Assembly: GCA_023639215.1 (NCBI GenBank)
Contig: CP097899.1
Location: 2,841,001 to 2,905,000, forward strand
Direction: 5' to 3'
DNA: 64,000 bases
Source: Candidatus Pristimantibacillus lignocellulolyticus
GTDB taxonomy: Bacteria; Bacillota; Bacilli; Paenibacillales; Paenibacillaceae
Shown: positions 59,702-64,000 of the stretch, in pieces
Numbering within the stretch: the stretch's first letter is position 1
How the letters are laid out: the number at the start of each line of letters is the position of its first letter
The notes under the pieces: model-generated
What the model was told of the DNA's origin: nothing
Seen by the model: only the letters and a program-made list of their open reading frames with translations
The model's database searches: none
Program-made: the position numbers and the translations under genes

Positions 59702-61257
59702 ACAATAGAAATAGCTGGATTATAGCGGGCCTGGCAATATTGTTGCCGGGCTTAGGTCATTATTATCGAGGTATATTCGACAAGGCATTATTTATTGTGA
59801 GTAGCTTTCTATTTCATATCGCACTAGCATATACATTGTTACATGTGTTTGTTATTGAACAACCATTAACGATCGCGTTTTTAATACTCAGTTTGCCATA
59901 TCATTATTTTTATGCGATCTTCAACGGTTTACAAACGTTGGATGATGATTATTATTATCGAAAATCTTGGATTAAGATCGTTCTTTCAATACTACTACTA
60001 GTGCTAACCGTTGTTTTATTGTTACCGTTAAGTAATACGTATGCATTCAAATTACAAATTATCTATCACTATCCGATGTTTGTCTTATTAAGTATTGTAA
60101 TGTATGTAGCTACCCATCTGAAACGGAGAAGAAGTGCTTACATTCTCGTTGGAAGAATTACTGTAGCTGCTTTATTAACATTGCTAGCAGTTTTACTATG
60201 GTTACAATCGGTTGCGCCGATCCAATGGGTGCAATGGGGGTATATTACACCTATCGTATTTCTGTTAGAGCTGATCGCTTTAGCGATATATCTTTATTGG
60301 TTTAATAGAACAACGACATTTAGACCGGATTATTGGGGTGTGTTCGTTCTTATAATATTGAGCAGTTCAACTTATTTCGTCATGCAATATAGTGATTATC
60401 CATCAAAAATATTGCAGAGTTTTCATGCTCCTGCTGCTAATAAAGAACAGTTGGATGTATCGGATGGGTTTCGCTATGAATTAGCACCGATTAAACTACC
60501 CGGAGATGCATCAGGGAAAATTCAATTTAGAAGTCTAAATGGTTACGTTGAGATTATACGTGATGATGTAGAGGAATTGACGCTCTATCCAATTCTTTAT
60601 GTGAATACCGAAGATGAAGAGCAAGCTCTGGAAGTGAAGCAGCAAAGCTATATCGATGTTAATTTTGATAATGGAATATTGATGCAATCCCAACTCCCCT
60701 TATATAATCTGAATCGTTATCCCCGTATGGATGTAAAAATCGTTATCCCTAATGATTATGAGCTAACTGAAGGTATGAGTATTAAGTTAGAACATGGTGC
60801 ATTACATATTGATGGAATAGCGGTATTGGATAAACTTAATATTGAGAGTAATAGTGCAGCGATTAACGCCTATGATATAACTGGAGATGTAGAAGTAAGT
60901 AGTAAACAAGGTAATATATTTATGAAAAATATTAATGGTAGTGTTGCTGTACAAAGTAAGAAAGGGATTGTTACACTGATTAATCCACTTGATGACGTAC
61001 AAGCAACAGCATTAAATGGTTCTTTACATGTTATTACTAATAAAGTAGCCGGGGATTGGACCTTAACGGCAACGGTGGGAAATATCGTTGTGAAATTGCC
61101 TGAGAAAGCTCATTATTTGTTGGGGGCTAAGGTATCTTTTGGGAAAATATCGAGTGATTCAATCGTTGAAGAAAATACGAAACATTACGAAACTACGGTA
61201 GGTAGTGCGATTTATACGATATATATGTATGCTTCCAACTATATTCTTATAGAGTAA
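59683..61257 (+). CDS. polytopic membrane protein with C-terminal beta-helix (DUF4097/LiaF-like)
   Basis: 524 residues from TTG 59683, with GGAGGGTG upstream and overlap with the MgtC-type gene. The N-terminal half has about nine TM segments, beginning 'AGLAILLPGLGHYYRG', as in DUF5683/DUF5668 membrane modules. The C-terminal ~280 residues are a right-handed beta-helix type (DUF4097/DUF2154-like; 'EHGALHIDGIAVLDKLNIES', 'DITGDVEVSSKQGNIFMKNI'), like the C-terminal part of LiaF or anti-sigma-linked adhesin domains. A role in sensing or limiting envelope stress is a reasonable guess; no signal is known. Confidence 0.75.
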   Translation: MDRLRVDNRNSWIIAGLAILLPGLGHYYRGIFDKALFIVSSFLFHIALAYTLLHVFVIEQPLTIAFLILSLPYHYFYAIFNGLQTLDDDYYYRKSWIKIVLSILLLVLTVVLLLPLSNTYAFKLQIIYHYPMFVLLSIVMYVATHLKRRRSAYILVGRITVAALLTLLAVLLWLQSVAPIQWVQWGYITPIVFLLELIALAIYLYWFNRTTTFRPDYWGVFVLIILSSSTYFVMQYSDYPSKILQSFHAPAANKEQLDVSDGFRYELAPIKLPGDASGKIQFRSLNGYVEIIRDDVEELTLYPILYVNTEDEEQALEVKQQSYIDVNFDNGILMQSQLPLYNLNRYPRMDVKIVIPNDYELTEGMSIKLEHGALHIDGIAVLDKLNIESNSAAINAYDITGDVEVSSKQGNIFMKNINGSVAVQSKKGIVTLINPLDDVQATALNGSLHVITNKVAGDWTLTATVGNIVVKLPEKAHYLLGAKVSFGKISSDSIVEENTKHYETTVGSAIYTIYMYASNYILIE

Positions 61258-61282
61258 AGGGAGCTTAGAATATGCCGTTTCA

Positions 61283-61312
61283 TTGACAAATCTCAAAATA
61301 TAAACGTACAAT
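61283..61312 (+). promoter_or_regulatory. perR promoter
   Basis: TTGACA (61283-61288), an 18-bp spacer and TACAAT (61307-61312). A perfect PerR half-site ATTATAA lies at 61325-61331, suggesting autoregulation. Confidence 0.65.
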
Positions 61313-61348
61313 GGTAGTAATGAAATTATAAGGGAAGGCGTGAGGGGA

Positions 61349-61786
61349 ATGATTACTAACGTGCAATTAGCTTTAGAGCAATTGAAAACTAATGGCGTTC
61401 GAATGACCCCGCAGCGACACGCGATATTAAGTTTTCTGATGGATACGCATTCGCATCCTACTGCTGATGATATATACAAGGCTTTATCACCTACTTATCC
61501 TAGCATGAGCGTTGCAACTATTTATAACAACTTACGTCTATTCGTAGAAGCGGGGTTAATACGCGAATTAACCTATGGCGATGATTCTAGTCGCTTCGAT
61601 GCGGATTTATCAGATCACTATCATGCAATTTGCAAATGTTGCGGGTCAATCGTAGATTTTGTTCATCCTCCATTACTTGATGTGGAGCGTGTAGCTTCTG
61701 CAAGTACAGGATTTATTGTTCAAGGACATCGAATGGAAATATATGGTATTTGTCAAAAATGCAGCAGTACTCAACTTAAGTATTAA
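61349..61786 (+). CDS. perR: peroxide-sensing repressor PerR (Fur family)
   Basis: 145-residue metalloregulator, the same length as B. subtilis PerR. The winged helix reads 'GVRMTPQRHAILSFLMDTHS', 'HPTADDIYKAL', 'SVATIYNNLRLFVEAGLIRE'. The regulatory Fe/Mn site uses the His of 'HPTADD', Asp of 'SRFDADLSDHYHAICK' and its two His, and Asp of 'IVDFVHP'. Two CxxC pairs ('CKCCGS' and 'CQKCSS') hold structural zinc. Fe-bound PerR is destroyed by H2O2 through His oxidation. ATG 61349 has AGGGAAGG 10 nt upstream; the GTG at 61340 is too close. katG and sodA are in the same window, and katG has a weak box. Confidence 0.95.
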   Translation: MITNVQLALEQLKTNGVRMTPQRHAILSFLMDTHSHPTADDIYKALSPTYPSMSVATIYNNLRLFVEAGLIRELTYGDDSSRFDADLSDHYHAICKCCGSIVDFVHPPLLDVERVASASTGFIVQGHRMEIYGICQKCSSTQLKY

Positions 61787-61795
61787 ATTCATCTG

Positions 61796-61836
61796 ACGTG
61801 CAGATCAGCGATTCATCGCTCTTGTGCACGTTTTTA
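61796..61836 (+). terminator. terminator after perR
   Basis: ACGTGCA (61796-61802) pairs with TGCACGT (61825-61831), with an inner AGCGA/TCGCT stem and T5. It is followed by a repeat copy. Confidence 0.82.
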
Positions 61837-61846
61837 ATTTGGGGGA

Positions 61847-61926
61847 GTTCAAAAAAACGGGATTTGATAACGATGTGTTGGTATGTAGCAGATTCGACAT
61901 CGAATATGAAATACAGCTTTTTGAAC
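61847..61926 (+). repeat. MITE-like repeat, short copy (80 bp)
   Basis: It starts GTTCAAAAA and ends TTTTTGAAC (terminal inverted repeats). It shares TTGATAACGATG and TCGACATCGAATATGAA with the copy at 63788-63957 in the same order and orientation, but is much shorter, as if internally deleted. It contains no ORF. Confidence 0.7.
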
Positions 61927-62059
61927 TTTTATTATAAGTTGTAGCAATTAAACAGAAAAGTTTGTTTTATGCTTTCGTAGTGCTTTTCATATAAATGATA
62001 GCAAGACTGAGTGAACGAAAAGCTTTAAGTAAAATGAAAAGTTTTAGGAGCGATAAAAA

Positions 62060-63784
62060 TTGGAACCTAGACAATTTAATTATGTAAATAAGCGAAGAGG
62101 TTTTCGTTTTAATAGTGTTATATGGCTGTTTTTCGTTATTGCATTAGTTGCAACATGTTGGATTGGTTATGTAAAGCTTGTTCCTTCGTTTGAACAAAAC
62201 AATACTTCTTATGAGTTTGAACACCCGATCTATTATGAAGGGGATCTCCAAGCTTCTGGTGCAGTTATTGTAGATGAACATGTAAAACTTCCATTACCTT
62301 TACTAGAATCTATATTAGTAGACTCTCCAATATACTATGAAGAAGAAAGTAATACTTTAGTATTAACAACTGTTGATAAAGTATTGCGATTTGAAACAGA
62401 ATCACTTAATGCACTATTGAATGAGAAATCTTATGAATTAACTTTAACGGCAGATGTCGTTGACGATACAGTGTATATTCCATCAGAAATTATTGAACAA
62501 TTATATGATCTTCATATCGAATATTCAAAATTAACAGGCATTGTTATGGCCTATAAAGGTAATACCTCTGTAGATACAGTTACTGTTTCCAATGAGAAAG
62601 GTAGTCATCTACGGGAATCAGCTACGATTAAAAGCCCTTATTACAAAGTAATAGAAACAGGACAACAACTTATGGTGTGGGAGCAACTAGAAGGTTGGCT
62701 TCGCGTCCAAACATTAGATGGTGTTGAGGGATATATTAAAACATCTCATACTACTAGTAATGAGGCGATTGTATACCAAAGTAATTTAGATGAGTATAAA
62801 GGGATAGACCATGATTTATCAGGACAAAAGATTAATTTGACGTGGGAAGCGATATACAATAAGCAACCCAATTATGTAGATATGCCGGCAATGGAAGGAG
62901 TGAATGTAGTAAGTCCGACCTGGTTTGAACTTGTTGATGATACTGGAAAAATCAAAGGTAAAGCTACTCATGAATATATAGAGTGGGCCCACTCTCGAGG
63001 GTATCAAATTTGGGCCTTGTTCAGTAATGGATTTGAGCCTGATCAGACGAGTGAAGTGCTTGCTAGTGCTGAAAAGAGATTTTTCATGATTCAGCAATTA
63101 CTTGCATTTGCCGAACTATATCAACTTGAAGGTATTAATATCGATTTTGAAAATGTCTATACGAAAGACAAAGAAAATCTTGTGCAATTCGTTAAAGAAT
63201 TAACTCCAATCATGCATGAACAAGGGCTAGTTGTCTCAATAGATGTTACGCCCAAGTCTTCAAGTGATATGTGGTCAGTATTTCTAGATCGCGAAGCACT
63301 AGGTAAAATCGTTGATTATATGATTGTTATGGCATATGACGAACATTGGGCAGCAAGTCCAAAGTCTGGCTCAGTGGCTTCTCTTCCTTGGGTTGAGAGT
63401 TCGATTACTCGGATTCTCGAAGAAGATGGCGTTCCTCCTGAGAAGTTAATTTTAGCTATGCCATTATATACTCGATTATGGTCTGAGGTGAATCAGGAAG
63501 ATGGTTCTGTGAAAGTGAGTTCTAAAGCAATTGGGATGAAGCGTTCCGATGAGATTATTGCTGAACAGTCATTAGAGCCAAAGTTAGATGAAGTTAGTGG
63601 TCAAAATTATGTTGAGTATGTTGAAGAAGGTATTAAGCAACGTATATGGCTAGAGGATGAACTTTCGATTGCTAGTCGAGTTAATCTTGTGCACAAATAT
63701 AATCTTGCTGGTGTAGCAACTTGGGCGAGGTCGTTCCAGAAGCCGTCTATTTGGCCAGTAATCAAAGAAACATTATTCAAATAG
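62060..63784 (+). CDS. GH18 glycosyl hydrolase with SH3-like domain (YaaH/YdhD-like), membrane-anchored
   Basis: 574 residues from TTG 62060, with AGGAG 9 nt upstream. A basic N-terminus and one TM (about 18-38) anchor it. There follow a copper-amine-oxidase-like region (about 60-170: 'DEHVKLPLPLLESILVDSPI'), an SH3-type module (about 180-245: 'GSHLRESATIKSPYYKVIET', 'LEGWLRVQTLDGVEGYIKTS'), and a GH18 barrel (about 265-574) with 'LEGINIDFENVYTKDKENLV', the Asp-x-Glu catalytic motif as in YaaH/SafA-linked enzymes. 'YMIVMAYDEHWAASPKSGSV' and 'LAMPLYTRLW' complete it. It probably cuts amino-sugar polymers of the wall or spore coat. Flanked on both sides by MITE-like repeats. Confidence 0.9.
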   Translation: MEPRQFNYVNKRRGFRFNSVIWLFFVIALVATCWIGYVKLVPSFEQNNTSYEFEHPIYYEGDLQASGAVIVDEHVKLPLPLLESILVDSPIYYEEESNTLVLTTVDKVLRFETESLNALLNEKSYELTLTADVVDDTVYIPSEIIEQLYDLHIEYSKLTGIVMAYKGNTSVDTVTVSNEKGSHLRESATIKSPYYKVIETGQQLMVWEQLEGWLRVQTLDGVEGYIKTSHTTSNEAIVYQSNLDEYKGIDHDLSGQKINLTWEAIYNKQPNYVDMPAMEGVNVVSPTWFELVDDTGKIKGKATHEYIEWAHSRGYQIWALFSNGFEPDQTSEVLASAEKRFFMIQQLLAFAELYQLEGINIDFENVYTKDKENLVQFVKELTPIMHEQGLVVSIDVTPKSSSDMWSVFLDREALGKIVDYMIVMAYDEHWAASPKSGSVASLPWVESSITRILEEDGVPPEKLILAMPLYTRLWSEVNQEDGSVKVSSKAIGMKRSDEIIAEQSLEPKLDEVSGQNYVEYVEEGIKQRIWLEDELSIASRVNLVHKYNLAGVATWARSFQKPSIWPVIKETLFK

Positions 63785-63787
63785 GAA

Positions 63788-63957
63788 GTTCAAAAAGCGG
63801 GCGTTGATAACGATGAATGGCTTCGTCGATTAATCGACATCGAATATGAAGCGAACTTGGAAAGTCCGGTACGCGTGTACCAAACATGTACACTTGCGTT
63901 TCCTCCTTCCGCAAGTAGCGCGTCATCTTCTCGGTTCTGAACGCCCACTTTTTGAAC
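63788..63957 (+). repeat. MITE-like repeat, full copy (170 bp)
   Basis: It begins GTTCAAAAAGCGGGCGTT and ends AACGCCCACTTTTTGAAC, an 18-bp terminal inverted repeat with one mismatch. Inside are TTGATAACGATG, ATCGACATCGAATATGAA and GGTACGCGTGTACC-like palindromes. No ORF. It starts 4 bp after the GH18 stop codon. Confidence 0.75.
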
Positions 63958-63975
63958 TATTATTTAAAATAGGAA

Positions 63976-64000
63976 GTTCAAAAAGCGGGCGTTGATTACG
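63976..64000 (+). repeat. MITE-like repeat, third copy (cut by window end)
   Basis: GTTCAAAAAGCGGGCGTTGA is identical to the left end of the 63788 copy and starts 18 bp after it ends; the rest lies outside the window. Confidence 0.7.

Noticed and set aside
1..64000. CRISPR arrays, tRNA or rRNA genes, phage or transposase genes
   Set aside because: No regularly spaced direct repeats, no tRNA-like cloverleaf with T-loop and no such protein was seen on either strand; covariance-model scans were not possible.

Overview
The window is a 64 kb chromosomal stretch of a low-GC Gram-positive bacterium of the order Bacillales, most likely Paenibacillus or a close relative. The signs are strong AAGGAGG-type ribosome binding sites with frequent TTG starts, tandem T-box leaders before thrS, gatCAB, a RelP-type alarmone synthetase, PerR, CsoR-like and CcpA-like operators, a xylanase very like Bacillus XynA, and several secreted proteins with copper-amine-oxidase-like domains. 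Placement at genus level is inference. No tRNA, rRNA, CRISPR array, phage or intact transposase was seen.

Layout. 1-4.6 kb: end of an ABC-2 exporter permease, a small membrane exporter, a CcpA-linked GH11 xylanase, an FGE/SUMF1-fold lipoprotein and two tandem-duplicated small membrane proteins. 4.9-8.5 kb: a copper island (a DUF1541 lipoprotein, copZ, copA) with two nearly identical CsoR-type operators. 8.5-15.5 kb: a siroheme-reductase-like protein, an orphan solute-binding lipoprotein, a nitroreductase, murB, an A-type Fe-S carrier, sodA, a decayed riboflavin kinase/FMN reductase pair and a SufR-like regulator. 15.5-21.2 kb (minus strand): katG, and a tetR-MMPL pump pair with twin operators.

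21.4-29.9 kb: a six-gene exopolysaccharide operon matching B. subtilis ydaJKLMN. It holds a GH8-like lipoprotein, a DUF2334 protein, a processive GT2 synthase, a BcsB-like partner and a degenerate GGDEF protein that keeps its RxxD I-site. An additional GT-C-like membrane protein sits inside the operon. This is the most interesting system in the window: apparently a c-di-GMP-gated surface polysaccharide machine with an extra glycosyltransferase.

30-36 kb: a Zn/Cd P-type ATPase divergent from its ArsR-type sensor; a ribA-ribD pair whose promoter carries the same operator as the nitroreductase promoter, with an LLM flavin oxidoreductase gene downstream; and an lspA-like gene with no recognisable start codon. 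36.7-44.6 kb: a 938-residue secreted glycosidase-like lipoprotein, a divergent SDR/TetR pair, a copper-amine-oxidase-domain lipoprotein, a possible 27-residue membrane peptide beside a 56-bp perfect palindrome, and a GH53 galactanase.

44.6-64 kb: duplicated T-box leaders and thrS; a two-component system with a lipoprotein; a 3-methyladenine glycosylase; a PatB-type C-S lyase; uracil permease; relP; gatCAB; an MgtC-family protein overlapping a large membrane protein; perR; and a GH18 protein bracketed by MITE-like repeats that run off the right end. Metal and redox stress (copper, zinc, catalase, SOD, PerR, nitroreductase, Fe-S) and plant polysaccharide use (xylanase, galactanase) are the recurring themes.
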